Shown one piece after another: positions 42,397 to 51,542 of a stretch of DNA of 64,000 bases. A program made the position numbers and the translations under genes. The notes below the pieces were generated by a model that ran no database searches, was not told the DNA's origin, and worked only from the letters and a program-made list of their open reading frames with translations. Positions within the stretch are counted from its first letter, which is position 1, and every line of letters begins with the position of its first letter. Source of the stretch: VXYL01 sp965116935 (GTDB lineage: Bacteria; Pseudomonadota; Gammaproteobacteria; Pseudomonadales; Azotimanducaceae); contig OZ220737.1 in NCBI GenBank assembly GCA_965116935.1, positions 3,038,001 to 3,102,000 on the forward strand, written 5' to 3'.

Positions 42397-43704
42397 ATGC
42401 TTGTCCGGTCACACCAACGGGGGCCGACGACGGACGCCACGCGCACATGGCGTGCTCGCTTGGCAATGGCCGCACTTGTCGTTGCCGCCGGGCTGAGCCC
42501 GGCGAGCGCCGACGCCGAGGAGCGGGAAGGGACGCTCCGGCCAAACGAGGCCGCCGCACTTGAGCAAATGCAAGCCGGCCTCAATACGCTTGAATACGCC
42601 CGCGTGATCGTCCAGGGCGAAGATCTCGTGGAGGCTATCGAGGCACGGTCGCACCGCTACGACACGGATCTCATTGCGCCGCTTAGCCTGCTCGCCGAAG
42701 CCCTGCTGCGCGGCGGAGATGCCGTTCGCGCTGACGGGGTCTTCGAGCGAGCACTGCATCTGGTGCGCGTGAATGACGGCCCGGTGAGCCTCAGCCAACT
42801 GCCGCTGGTGTATCGCCAGGCGGACGCCCGCAACCTCATGGGCGCGCGTGGGCTTGCCAACGACCGCGAGGAGTTCGCGCTGGACCTCCTCATCCGTGGC
42901 CACGGCCTCGACAGCCCTGAGATCATCGATGGCCTGATGCGGCTCGGCGACTGGTACGCCCAGAATCGCTACCACATCTCCGCACGCATCATCTACAAGC
43001 ACCTCACCGCCCTCGCCGAGGAACACCTGCCCGAAGGGGATGCACGCACGCTGCACGCTTGGCGCGGCTATGCCGAGTCCTACCAGCGCATCGTCTGGCC
43101 GATGCCGCGCCGGCCCAACACCGGGGGCTTTCGCACCGGACCGCCGCTCGATCTGTATGACTGGCGCATCCTGCAAGGCTACGACCCGTTCGAGCACTAC
43201 CATCTGCGGCGGCGAGCCCACGACAAGGGCGAGCTTGCCTTCAAGACCGTGATCGGCCATCTCGAGGCCACCGGCACCACCGCCGAGCTCGCCGAGGCGA
43301 TGCTGGAACTGGCCGACTTGCACATGCTCTACCGGCGCTACAGCCAGGCATACGAGCAATATCGTCGTGTTCGCGCCACGCTGGCGTCAGATCCCGAAGC
43401 GCTTGCGCAGGCCTTTGACAAGCCCGTGCCGATCTACCTGCCCCTGCCCACCGGTCGGGGCGAAGGTCGCGGCTCATGGAAGGGCGTCGTGGAACTCGCG
43501 CTCACCATCACCCACCGAGGCGACGTGGTCGGGCGCCGCACCGTGCGCGCCGAGCCCGGCGGCATCATCGAACACCGTGTCCGCATGGCCGCGCGCCGGG
43601 CTCGCTACCGCCCGGCGTTCGATGGCGACCACCCCGTCAAGAGCTTCAACGTCCCGCTCGAGTACACCTACAGCTATCTGCCGGGCACCGTCGCCTCGCG
43701 GTAG
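42397..43704 (+). CDS. Exported TPR protein with TonB-like C-terminal domain
   Basis: This 435-residue protein has a signal peptide (WRARLAMAALVVAAGLSPASADA, about 35 residues), then tetratricopeptide-like helices (residues about 40-330). The C-terminal part resembles energy-transducer TonB C-terminal domains (VVELALTITHRGDVVGRRTVRA, IIEHRVRMAARRARYRPAF, NVPLEYTYSYLPG). Such fused proteins may connect to an outer-membrane partner in the periplasm; a role in energy transduction is not shown. The start is the ATG at 42397 with GAGGGG upstream. The protein is intact. Confidence 0.7.
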   Translation: MLVRSHQRGPTTDATRTWRARLAMAALVVAAGLSPASADAEEREGTLRPNEAAALEQMQAGLNTLEYARVIVQGEDLVEAIEARSHRYDTDLIAPLSLLAEALLRGGDAVRADGVFERALHLVRVNDGPVSLSQLPLVYRQADARNLMGARGLANDREEFALDLLIRGHGLDSPEIIDGLMRLGDWYAQNRYHISARIIYKHLTALAEEHLPEGDARTLHAWRGYAESYQRIVWPMPRRPNTGGFRTGPPLDLYDWRILQGYDPFEHYHLRRRAHDKGELAFKTVIGHLEATGTTAELAEAMLELADLHMLYRRYSQAYEQYRRVRATLASDPEALAQAFDKPVPIYLPLPTGRGEGRGSWKGVVELALTITHRGDVVGRRTVRAEPGGIIEHRVRMAARRARYRPAFDGDHPVKSFNVPLEYTYSYLPGTVASR

Positions 43705-43892
43705 CGCTGCCAAACCCATTGCTGACGCCCTTGGTTTGCCCCGGCCCCCCAACTCCCTGCACGCGGAGCTCGGCATGACAGACGGCATCCGCCTCGCCAC
43801 GATGCTCGAACCGGGCAGCGCTGGCACAGGGTGCCCCGGGGTCGGGCCGGCTTGCCTTTACTCCTGCGCAGCGCCGGCGAGCGCCCAGGCAC
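43705..43892. other. Gap before the LVIVD remnant
   Basis: No complete gene is visible. The frame that later holds a lipoprotein signal is open through this stretch but has no plausible start, consistent with the front of the next gene being decayed. Confidence 0.3.
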
Positions 43893-45025
43893 ATGAAAGC
43901 GCGACCGGCCGGTACACGAAGCGCTCGGGTGCGGTCGCCGCGGCGCTCTCGGCCGTGATCCTCGCTGCCTGCGGAGGCGGCGGAAGCGACCCTCCGGCGC
44001 CGCCACCGATGGCGGCATCGGAGCCGCCTCTGGGGTTGGGCCGATGCCGAGACCGGGGATGAGTACGCCCTGATGGGCATGGCCAAAGGCACTGCCTTGG
44101 TGAGGGTTTCCGACCCATCCAACCCCGTGTTCCTCGGCCGCTTGCCGACGCACACCGAAGCGTCCGTCTGGCGCGACATCAAGGTCTATCGCGACCACGC
44201 CTACGTGGTCGCCGACCAGTCCGGGGTCCACGGCATGCAGGTGTTCGACCTCTCGCGTCTGCGCGGACTGTCCGGACCGCAGACGTTCGCGGCCGACGTC
44301 GTGTACGGCGACTTCGAGAGCGCGCACAACCTGGCGATCAACGAGGAGACCGGGTTCGCCTACGCCGTTGGCTCGAACACCTGCGGCCGCGGCCTGCACA
44401 TCGTTGATATCCGGATCCCGAACAATCCGGTGTCCCGCGCCTGCCACGATGTCGCCCGCACGCACGACGCCCAATGCGTCATCTACCGAGGCCCAGACGC
44501 GGACCACGCCAGCCGGGAGATCTGCTTCAACGCCAACGAGGACCACTTCGCGGTGGTCGACGTCACCGACAAGGACGCTCGCTCACCCTGTCGTCGTCCA
44601 CCTATCCGGACAGCGGCTTCGTGCACCAGGGCTGGCTGACCGACGACCACCGATTCTTCCTGCTCGGCGACGAGTTCGACGAGGCGAATCTCGGCCTACC
44701 GACGCGCACGCACGTGTTCGACGTCTCGGACCTGGACGCCCCCGTCTATGTGTACGCGCACGAACTGGCCACGGTTGCCACGGACCACAACCTGTACGTC
44801 CTGGGCAGCCGGGTGTTCGAAGCGAACTACACCTCGGGCCTGCGAGTGCTAGCGTTTGACGACCTGACGGCGAGGGAGATCGGCGAAGTTGCGTTCTTCG
44901 ACACCTTCCCGCAGGGCGACGACGTGGCGTTCGCCGGCGCGTGGAGCGTCTATCCATACCTTCCATCCGGGACGATCCTTGTCAGCGACATCCAGGGCGG
45001 GCTGTTCGTTCTGTCCATGGACTAG
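43893..45025 (+). pseudogene. Choice-of-anchor B / LVIVD-repeat lipoprotein, broken
   Basis: The pieces of an LVIVD-type beta-propeller are present in at least three frames. GAVAAALSAVILAACGGGG (43925-43985) is a lipoprotein signal in one frame. It jumps, at about 44030, to WGWADAETGDEYALMGMAKG in another, which continues through LPTHTEASVWRDIKVYRDHAYV and MQVFDLSRLRGL to VVDVTDKDA. After 44580 the frame changes again into LSSSTYPDSGFVHQGW and ends GGLFVLSMD. The roughly 100-residue N-terminal segment that usually separates the signal and WGW block is also missing. It is a decayed gene, or one with indel errors plus a real deletion. Confidence 0.7.
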
Positions 45026-45057
45026 GAGGCTGCGCCCGTAGGAAACGGCGTTGGCTC

Positions 45058-45115
45058 CTAGCCGTAGCTGCGAGCGAATGCGAGCACGCGCGCCCGCAAG
45101 GGCGCACTAGCGCGC
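45058..45115. repeat. Palindromic repeat family C, copy 4
   Basis: GTAGCTGCGAGCGAATGCGAGCACGCGCGCCCGCAAGGGCGC contains CTGCGAGC..GCGAGCACG and GCGCCC..GGGCGC hairpins between the LVIVD remnant and the amidase. The core GCGCCC loop resembles copies 1 and 3. Confidence 0.45.
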
Positions 45116-45180
45116 TCTCTCGTGCTTGATTTCGCGTCGCCGGGCCGCCACAGTGCGCCCGCCCAAAGCCTTCAGGGATC

Positions 45181-46638
45181 ATGTTTGTGAGCGAAATCGC
45201 CTTCGGCTCCGCAGTCGAGCTTGCCGCGGCCATACAGAGGCGCGAGATTGGCTGCGTAGAACTCTTGCAGCACTTCCTGGGCCGCGTGGACCGGTACAAC
45301 GAACGCCTCAACGCCATCATCGTCCAGCGCCGCGACGAGGCGCTCGCCGAGGCCCGAGAGGCCGATGCGGCGCTTGCGCGGGGCGACGACGTGGGGCCGC
45401 TACATGGCGTGCCCATGACGGTGAAAGAATCCTATGACGTCACCGGCACGCCAACCACCTGGGGCGTTCCCCGGCTCAAGGACAACATCGCCGAGCGGGA
45501 CGCACTGTCCATCGAGCGGCTGCGGCGGGCCGGCGCGATCATCTTCGGCAAGACCAACGTGCCGCTCTTGTTGTCCGACTTCCAGAGCTACAACGAAATC
45601 TACGGCACCACAAACAATCCCTGGGACGTAAAGCGCGCGCCGGGCGGTTCCTCGGGCGGTTCTGCGGCAACCTTGGCGGCGGGGCTAACCGGGCTCGAAA
45701 CCGGCTCCGACATCGGCGGCTCCATCCGCAATCCTGCGCACTTCTGCGGCGTCTTCGGCCACAAACCCACCTGGAACCTGCTGCCGCCCCGGGGCCACGC
45801 GATGCCGGGAGTGCTGACGCCTTCCGACATCTCCGTCATCGGTCCGCTGGCACGCTCGGCAGGCGACCTCGAGACCGCGGTGCGGGCCATGGCCGGCCCG
45901 GACGAGATCGCCGCGCGCGGACTCAAGCTGGAACTGCCCAGCCTCGCCAAGGCAGCGTCCGACCTCAAGGTGGCGGTTTGGCGCGACGATGACGCGGCGC
46001 CGGTGGATGCCAGCGTTTCCGCGCGGGTGGACCTCGTCGCCGACGCCCTCGCGAGCCTCGGCGCGAAGCTTGACTACGACGCCCGACCGGTTCAGGCCAC
46101 CCATTCGCACGAGACCTACCAGCGCCTGTTGCAGGCGACGATGGCGGCGCGCATTCCCGAAGAGCAATACCTGCGCGCCGTGGCAAGGGCGGACGCCTTG
46201 GCGCCGGACGACAACAGCCTCGCGGCCATTTCGGCGCGGGCCCAGGTGGCTCGCTTCCGCGATTGGAGCGCGGCCAACGAGGCACGAACGCATGTGCGCT
46301 GGCAGTGGCACCGATTCTTTGCCGAGTACGACGTGCTGCTCACCCCCATCATGGCCACGTCTGCCATCGAGCACGATCATCGTCCCATGGGCGAGCGCAC
46401 CGTCACCGTGAACGGCGCGCCGCAGGATTACTTCCGCCAGGTGTTTTGGTCTGGCCTCACCGGAGTCGCCTATCTGCCGTCCACGATCGTTCCTACCGGG
46501 CCGGACGACTCCGGGCTGCCCATCGGCGTGCAGATCGCCGGCCCCGAGTACGGCGACCTCATCACCATCGGCGTCGCGCAATTGCTCGAACGCGAGGGGT
46601 TTGCGTTCCGCGCCCCGCCGGGCTTCGACGGCGCTTGA
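45181..46638 (+). CDS. Amidase-signature family hydrolase
   Basis: This 485-residue enzyme hydrolyses an amide or carbamoyl bond by the Ser-cisSer-Lys triad. VPMTVKESYD places the Lys near residue 82, PGGSSGGSAATLA the cis-Ser, and GSDIGGSIRNPA the nucleophilic Ser. Length is usual for the family. No GatB neighbour is present, so it is a stand-alone amidase rather than tRNA amidotransferase GatA; the substrate is unknown. ATG at 45181 follows AGGGATC. It is followed within 13 bp by mvaD. Confidence 0.85.
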   Translation: MFVSEIAFGSAVELAAAIQRREIGCVELLQHFLGRVDRYNERLNAIIVQRRDEALAEAREADAALARGDDVGPLHGVPMTVKESYDVTGTPTTWGVPRLKDNIAERDALSIERLRRAGAIIFGKTNVPLLLSDFQSYNEIYGTTNNPWDVKRAPGGSSGGSAATLAAGLTGLETGSDIGGSIRNPAHFCGVFGHKPTWNLLPPRGHAMPGVLTPSDISVIGPLARSAGDLETAVRAMAGPDEIAARGLKLELPSLAKAASDLKVAVWRDDDAAPVDASVSARVDLVADALASLGAKLDYDARPVQATHSHETYQRLLQATMAARIPEEQYLRAVARADALAPDDNSLAAISARAQVARFRDWSAANEARTHVRWQWHRFFAEYDVLLTPIMATSAIEHDHRPMGERTVTVNGAPQDYFRQVFWSGLTGVAYLPSTIVPTGPDDSGLPIGVQIAGPEYGDLITIGVAQLLEREGFAFRAPPGFDGA

Positions 46639-46651
46639 GGCGGCCCGAAGG

Positions 46652-47614
46652 ATGGCGGCCGGCGGGGTGGCAACCGCAGTCGCGCATCCCAATGTTGCCT
46701 TGGTCAAGTATTGGGGCAAGCAAGCGGGAGCGGGCAACCGTCCGGCGACACCGTCTCTTTCCGTCACGCTGAGCGGCATCGCCACGACGACGCGGGTCGA
46801 AGCCGCGCCGGCAGACCGGCTGTGGCTGAACGGCGAGGAGGCGCAAGATGCCAAGGTCGCGCGTTTTCTCACCGAGTTGCGCGCGGCCTTCGACATCCCG
46901 GGCGTCGCGATCACCACAGACAACGACTTTCCCACCGGCGCGGGACTCGCGTCGTCCGCGTCAGGCTTCGCGGCCCTCACCACGGCCATCGACGCCGCCT
47001 TCGGCTTGGGCCTTGACAGCGCCGAGCGCTCGGTTTGGGCGCGGCGGGGTTCGGCATCGGCGGCGCGCTCGATCTTTGGCGGCTTCGTGGCGCTCGTGGA
47101 ACAGGGCGCGGAACCCGTGGCACAAACCGTTGCTGGCGCGGACCATTGGCCCTTGGCGGTAACCGTCGGCGTCGCATCGCAGCGGATGAAGAGTGTCGGC
47201 TCCACCGCGGGCATGGAGCGGGCGCGTGCTACATCCCCCTTCTACAACGCTTGGACCACAAGCACCCACAACGATTTCGCTGCCGCGTTGCGCGCCGTGC
47301 GGGAGCGGGACTTCGATGCCCTCGCCGAGGTGGCGGAGCACAGCAGCATGAAGCTGCACGCACTCACCCTCACCAGCCGCCCGGCGATCGTGTACTGGGC
47401 GCCAGCCACCGTGGCCGCCCTCCATGCGCTGGCGCAGTTGCGACGTGCCGGCACGGGCGTCTTCGCCAGCATTGATGCCGGTCCGCAAGTGAAGGCATTC
47501 AGCGCCCTGGACGACGCAGACGCGGTGGCGGAGGCACTCGCGACGGTTCCGGGCATCGAGCGGGTGATCCGCTGCGGCATCGGCCCCGGCGCGGTCGTCA
47601 TCGAAGCCGGCTGA
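46652..47614 (+). CDS. mvaD: Diphosphomevalonate decarboxylase
   Basis: MvaD converts mevalonate 5-diphosphate into isopentenyl diphosphate with ATP. The 320-residue GHMP-fold protein starts AHPNVALVKYWGKQ, the family opening, and has TPSLSVTLSG, GAGLASSASGFAALTTAI (the ATP-binding loop with the catalytic Asp region later) and STHNDFAAALRAVRERDF. The start is the ATG at 46652, 13 bases after the amidase stop. Its TGA overlaps the next ATG by one base (TGATG). Most gammaproteobacteria use the MEP route, so this is notable. Confidence 0.9.
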   Translation: MAAGGVATAVAHPNVALVKYWGKQAGAGNRPATPSLSVTLSGIATTTRVEAAPADRLWLNGEEAQDAKVARFLTELRAAFDIPGVAITTDNDFPTGAGLASSASGFAALTTAIDAAFGLGLDSAERSVWARRGSASAARSIFGGFVALVEQGAEPVAQTVAGADHWPLAVTVGVASQRMKSVGSTAGMERARATSPFYNAWTTSTHNDFAAALRAVRERDFDALAEVAEHSSMKLHALTLTSRPAIVYWAPATVAALHALAQLRRAGTGVFASIDAGPQVKAFSALDDADAVAEALATVPGIERVIRCGIGPGAVVIEAG

Positions 47615-48582
47615 TGGCCGCGGGCCCTGGCATCATCGAAACGTCCGCACCGGCCAAGGCGGTGCTGAGCGGCGAGTACGCGGTGCTGGTCGGCGCGCCG
47701 GCGCTGGTGGCGGCGCTGGACCGCCGCGTCCGATGCCGATTGACGGTGCGGCAGCAAGGCGGCTGGGAGTTCCTTGGCACGGGCCACGAAATGCACCAGC
47801 GGATGCCTCGCGACGAGTTGTTGGCGAGCCCGGCGGACACCATTGCTGGCATCGTGCCGCAAGTGCTGCGTGCAACCGAAACGCCGTCGCATGTTGGCGT
47901 CGAGATCGACTCGACTGCGTGCTACCTCGACGGCGTGAAGCTTGGCATCGGCTCCAGCGCTGCGGTGGTGGCGAGCTTTGCGACGGCGCTGTCGGCTCTG
48001 GCGGGGCGTCGCTGTGGGCTCGCCGAGTTGCTCGCCCTGCACGGACGCCTGCAAGGCGGCGGCAGCGGGCTGGACGTGGCGGCGGCGGCCATCGGGGGGG
48101 TGATCCGCTTCGCGACGGCCAAGGCCGTGCCGGTGAAGCTGCCTCAGGGCCTCAGCCTTCGATTCGTCTTTGCCGGTCACGGCACGGCCACCGCCCCGAT
48201 GCTGGCACGCTTCCACGCTTGGCGCAAAGGCGAGATGCCGGCCGCATTGCGGGCGCTCAAGCACGCGGCGGAGCAAGTTGCTGCGCTGGCTTCGGGCGGC
48301 GTTGCTGTCGGGACCTTTCTGGAGGCACTTGCGCTCAATGCGGAGGCTCTCAGGCACATGGACGATGCCGCCGGCATCGGCATATTCGGCTCATCGCACA
48401 GAGCGGCTGCTCGACTGGCGGGCAAGTCAGGCGTGATCTACAAGCCCTGCGGAGCCGGCGGCGGTGACATCGGCGTCGCTGCGAGCGACAGCCGAGAGCG
48501 GCTTGATGCATTCGGTGCCGAGGTCACCGAAGCCGGACTGACGCCAGTCGCTGCGGGCATCGACCCCGACGGCGTCGGCTGA
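47614..48582 (+). CDS. Phosphomevalonate or mevalonate kinase (GHMP family)
   Basis: This 322-residue GHMP kinase opens with SAPAKAVLSGEYAVLVGAPAL, where GEYAV is typical of phosphomevalonate kinases. It has the phosphate loop LGIGSSAAVVASFATALSA and GGGSGLDVAAAAIGG, with GAGGGDIGVAA near the end. Together with mvaD it should supply isopentenyl diphosphate; the mevalonate kinase and HMG-CoA steps are not in the window. The start overlaps the mvaD stop by one base. A true mevalonate kinase cannot be excluded. Confidence 0.75.
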   Translation: MAAGPGIIETSAPAKAVLSGEYAVLVGAPALVAALDRRVRCRLTVRQQGGWEFLGTGHEMHQRMPRDELLASPADTIAGIVPQVLRATETPSHVGVEIDSTACYLDGVKLGIGSSAAVVASFATALSALAGRRCGLAELLALHGRLQGGGSGLDVAAAAIGGVIRFATAKAVPVKLPQGLSLRFVFAGHGTATAPMLARFHAWRKGEMPAALRALKHAAEQVAALASGGVAVGTFLEALALNAEALRHMDDAAGIGIFGSSHRAAARLAGKSGVIYKPCGAGGGDIGVAASDSRERLDAFGAEVTEAGLTPVAAGIDPDGVG

Positions 48583-48660
48583 CCGTCGCTGCGCGGGCGC
48601 AACTTGCCAAGCGCGCACGCGGCGGGTCAAACTGCGACGGTCATTGTGGGAGGGATTCGC

Positions 48661-49755
48661 ATGGCTACGTCGGCTCGGGTGGTGGTATTGCCGCAAGAGG
48701 ACGCACCGCTTGAGGTGCAGGAAGTGAGCCTGCCGGACCCTGGTCCGTCGCAGGTGGTAGTGCGGCAGTTCGCGTCGGGCGTCTGCCACTCGCAACTGCA
48801 CCAGATGCACAGGCCCAGACGCGGGCCGGTGCTGCTCGGTCACGAGTCCACCGGCGAGGTGATCGCCAAGGGTTCGGACGTGACGCATGTGGAAGAGGGC
48901 GACATCGTCCTCGTCACCTGGGTGCCGCGCGATGCCAAAGCCATTCGCACGCCGCCGGCCGCGGCGCATCTCAGCGTTGCTGGCGGAAACGCGGTGTCGC
49001 AGAACGTCTTCACCTGGGCCGACCACACCATTGCCGACGGGCAATTTGTCGTCAAGGCCGGGCCGGACATCAGCCGCGACGTGACCGCAATCATCGGCTG
49101 TGCCGTGATGACTGGTGCCGGTGCCGTGCTGAACACTGCCAATGTGCAGAAGGGCGACTCGGTGGCCATCTTCGGCGTCGGCGGCGTTGGTCTCTCCGCC
49201 GTGGTTGGCGCCAAGATGCGCGGCGCCGACCCCATCATCGCGGTGGACTTGGATCCGACCAAGCTCGAGTTCGCTCGTCGCTTCGGCGCCACGCATGGCA
49301 TCGACGCCTCGAAGGTGAATGCGGTGGAGGCGATTCACGACCTGGTGGGGTGCTCCGACGAGGTCGCCATCGGCGGCCAAGCGGTCACGGGCGTCGACTA
49401 TGCCTTCGACTGCATTGGCCTCAAGGTGACGATGGAGCAGATCGTGCCGGCGGTGCGGCCGGGTCATTTCGGTGCCCGCCAAGGAGGCACGGCGGTGCTC
49501 GTGGGCGTGCCTTCGACGCCAGTGGAACTCAACGCCGGCGCGATGCTCGGGCAGGAGAAGCAGTTTCGTGGCTCCATCGGCGGCTCCTGTTGTCCTGACC
49601 GCGATTTCCCGATGTTTCTCGACTGGCACGCCAAGGGCGAGTTGGACCTCGATGCCCTCGTCACCGAGCGCTACCCCATCGAAGACATCAACGAAGCCAC
49701 CACGGCGCTCGAAGAGGGACGCATCAGCGGTCGGGCCATTCTGGAATTCGCCTGA
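48661..49755 (+). CDS. Zinc-type alcohol dehydrogenase without structural zinc cluster
   Basis: This 364-residue medium-chain dehydrogenase uses NAD(P)+. Cys of SGVCHSQLHQ, the His of LLGHESTGEV and the Cys of IIGCAVMTGAGA are the catalytic zinc ligands, and VAIFGVGGVGLSAVVGAKM is the Rossmann loop. The four-cysteine structural zinc lobe normally found after the GHE segment is missing; in its place stands VPRDAKAIRTPPAAAHLSVA. The C-terminal part matches class III-like dehydrogenases. The ATG at 48661 has GGGAGGG upstream. The substrate is unknown. Confidence 0.8.
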   Translation: MATSARVVVLPQEDAPLEVQEVSLPDPGPSQVVVRQFASGVCHSQLHQMHRPRRGPVLLGHESTGEVIAKGSDVTHVEEGDIVLVTWVPRDAKAIRTPPAAAHLSVAGGNAVSQNVFTWADHTIADGQFVVKAGPDISRDVTAIIGCAVMTGAGAVLNTANVQKGDSVAIFGVGGVGLSAVVGAKMRGADPIIAVDLDPTKLEFARRFGATHGIDASKVNAVEAIHDLVGCSDEVAIGGQAVTGVDYAFDCIGLKVTMEQIVPAVRPGHFGARQGGTAVLVGVPSTPVELNAGAMLGQEKQFRGSIGGSCCPDRDFPMFLDWHAKGELDLDALVTERYPIEDINEATTALEEGRISGRAILEFA

Positions 49756-49832
49756 TTCCCGTGGCGGGTGGCGACGAGGCGGGGAACGGCGCGGCACGAC
49801 GGGGCCGGCCGCGGCCGGCTGCCGTGCCAGCC

Positions 49833-50711
49833 ATGCCGGACACATCGCAGTACCGCGTGTCCGCCAATGCAGCCGTGGACCTGGCCGCGATCCCCACCCG
49901 GCATGGATTCGCCGACATTCGCAAGTCAGGCAAGCGACTGGCACGTCAGCGCCGACGCATAGCGCGATTTCAGGAGCGACTGTTCGCGAGCAGCCGCACC
50001 TCCCTCCTTTTGGTCTTTCAAGGCATGGACGCTTCCGGCAAGGATGGGGCGATTCGTGCGGTGTTCAAGGGCGTCAACCCGCAGGGCATCTCGGTGACGA
50101 GCTTCAAGGAGCCGGTGGGTGAGGAACTCACCCATTCCTGGCTGTGGCGGCACTGGCTTACGGTGCCGGCGCGGGGGCAGATTGGCGTGTTCAACCGCTC
50201 GCATTACGAGGAAGTCGCGGTGGTGCGCGTTCACCCGGAACTCTTGGCCGCGCGTGGGCTCGCGCATCCGCCACCAGAGGAGTTCTGGGACGAGCGCTTG
50301 CGCGACATCCGCGCCTTCGAGCGGCATTTGCACGTCAACGGCACCCACATCGTCAAGTTCTACCTGCACGTGTCGCAGGAAGAACAGCGACGTCGCATCA
50401 TGCGGCGGCTCGACGATCCCAAGAGGCAATGGAAGTTCCACTCTTCCGACATCACCGAGACGGCCCTGCGCGAGGAGTATCTCAGCGCCTATCAGACGGC
50501 CATTGCCGCCACCGCCACCGAGTTTGCGCCTTGGTTCATCATCCCGGCGGACCACAAGCCGACCGCTCGCCTGATGGTTGCCACCGTGATCGCCGAAACG
50601 CTGGCCGCGGTGGCGCCGGAAATGCCACGCCCCGGGCCCGATGCCTTGCGTGCCATCGCGCACTTTCGCGATTCCTTGGCTGACATGCCCGAAGACAAGG
50701 GGAAAGCATGA
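49833..50711 (+). CDS. PPK2-family polyphosphate kinase
   Basis: This 292-residue enzyme transfers phosphate between polyphosphate and nucleotides. Walker A is LLLVFQGMDASGKDGAIRAV, the lid arginines lie in RRRIMRRLDDPKRQWKF, and IGVFNRSHYEEVAVVRVHPE is the family motif. Direction (NDP to NTP or AMP to ADP) cannot be told. The start is the ATG at 49833; a GTG at 49761 would add an unconserved arginine-rich front. The stop overlaps the esterase start by ATGA. Confidence 0.85.
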   Translation: MPDTSQYRVSANAAVDLAAIPTRHGFADIRKSGKRLARQRRRIARFQERLFASSRTSLLLVFQGMDASGKDGAIRAVFKGVNPQGISVTSFKEPVGEELTHSWLWRHWLTVPARGQIGVFNRSHYEEVAVVRVHPELLAARGLAHPPPEEFWDERLRDIRAFERHLHVNGTHIVKFYLHVSQEEQRRRIMRRLDDPKRQWKFHSSDITETALREEYLSAYQTAIAATATEFAPWFIIPADHKPTARLMVATVIAETLAAVAPEMPRPGPDALRAIAHFRDSLADMPEDKGKA

Positions 50712-51382
50712 CAAGCGACCTGCCAGCCCTTGAGTGCATCGAGCGGGAACCGCCGGGGGACGCCGCCGGCACCGTGATCTGGCTGCACGGCCTCGGCGCG
50801 GACGGCCACGACTTCGAGCCGGTGGTGCCCATGCTCAACCTGCGCACGCCCTTGCGCTTCGTCTTCCCGCACGCGCCGGTGCGTCCGGTGACGATCAATG
50901 GCGGCGCCGAGATGCGAGCGTGGTACGACATCGATCCCCGGGCGCCGAAGTCCGGCACCGAGGACATCGCGCGTTCGGCGGCCGAGGTGCAGGCTTTGGT
51001 GGATGCCGAAACCGCACGCGGCACCCCACAGCAACGAATCGTGCTCGCGGGCTTCTCCCAAGGGGGCGTCATCGCCTTGCACATGGGCACGCGGGCGAGC
51101 CAGCCATTCGCCGGCATCATGGCGCTGTCCACCTATGTCCACGACCCGGAGGGACTGCCGACGGAGGTCACCTTCGCCAGTGTCGACACGCCGATCTTCA
51201 TGGCGCACGGCCACATGGACCCGATGATCCCCATCGCCCGGGCAGTCACCTCGCGGCATGCCCTGGAAGCCCTCAACTACCGGGTCGAGTGGCGCCAATA
51301 CGGCATGGGTCACCAAGTTTGCGCCGAAGAACTCTCTGACATCGGTCGATGGCTCGACAGCGTGGTCGGTAGGTCCGACTGA
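50708..51382 (+). CDS. Phospholipase/carboxylesterase family hydrolase
   Basis: This 224-residue alpha/beta hydrolase of the carboxylesterase II type has IWLHGLGADGHDFEPVV at the oxyanion region, nucleophile GFSQGG near residue 119, Asp in AHGHMDPMIPI and His in YGMGHQVCAEE. Substrate is unknown (short acyl esters). It starts with ATG overlapping the PPK2 stop by four bases, so the two form an operon. Confidence 0.87.
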   Translation: MTSDLPALECIEREPPGDAAGTVIWLHGLGADGHDFEPVVPMLNLRTPLRFVFPHAPVRPVTINGGAEMRAWYDIDPRAPKSGTEDIARSAAEVQALVDAETARGTPQQRIVLAGFSQGGVIALHMGTRASQPFAGIMALSTYVHDPEGLPTEVTFASVDTPIFMAHGHMDPMIPIARAVTSRHALEALNYRVEWRQYGMGHQVCAEELSDIGRWLDSVVGRSD

Positions 51383-51542
51383 CGCCGCGGGGCACCCCAG
51401 GGCTGACCCGGTGCCTCGCAGTCGCGGAAGTGACGCCCTGTTGGAGGGCGACGGGGACGGCGCCGGGCGCAGCGAACGGACGGCGGATCGGTCCCCACGC
51501 GGGGTAAAGTACCCGGCGACTGCCGCCATCCTCGAAAGCCAC

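Noticed and set aside
48427..49944. 505-codon antisense frame over the dehydrogenase
   Set aside because: Shadow of the dehydrogenase and kinase genes.
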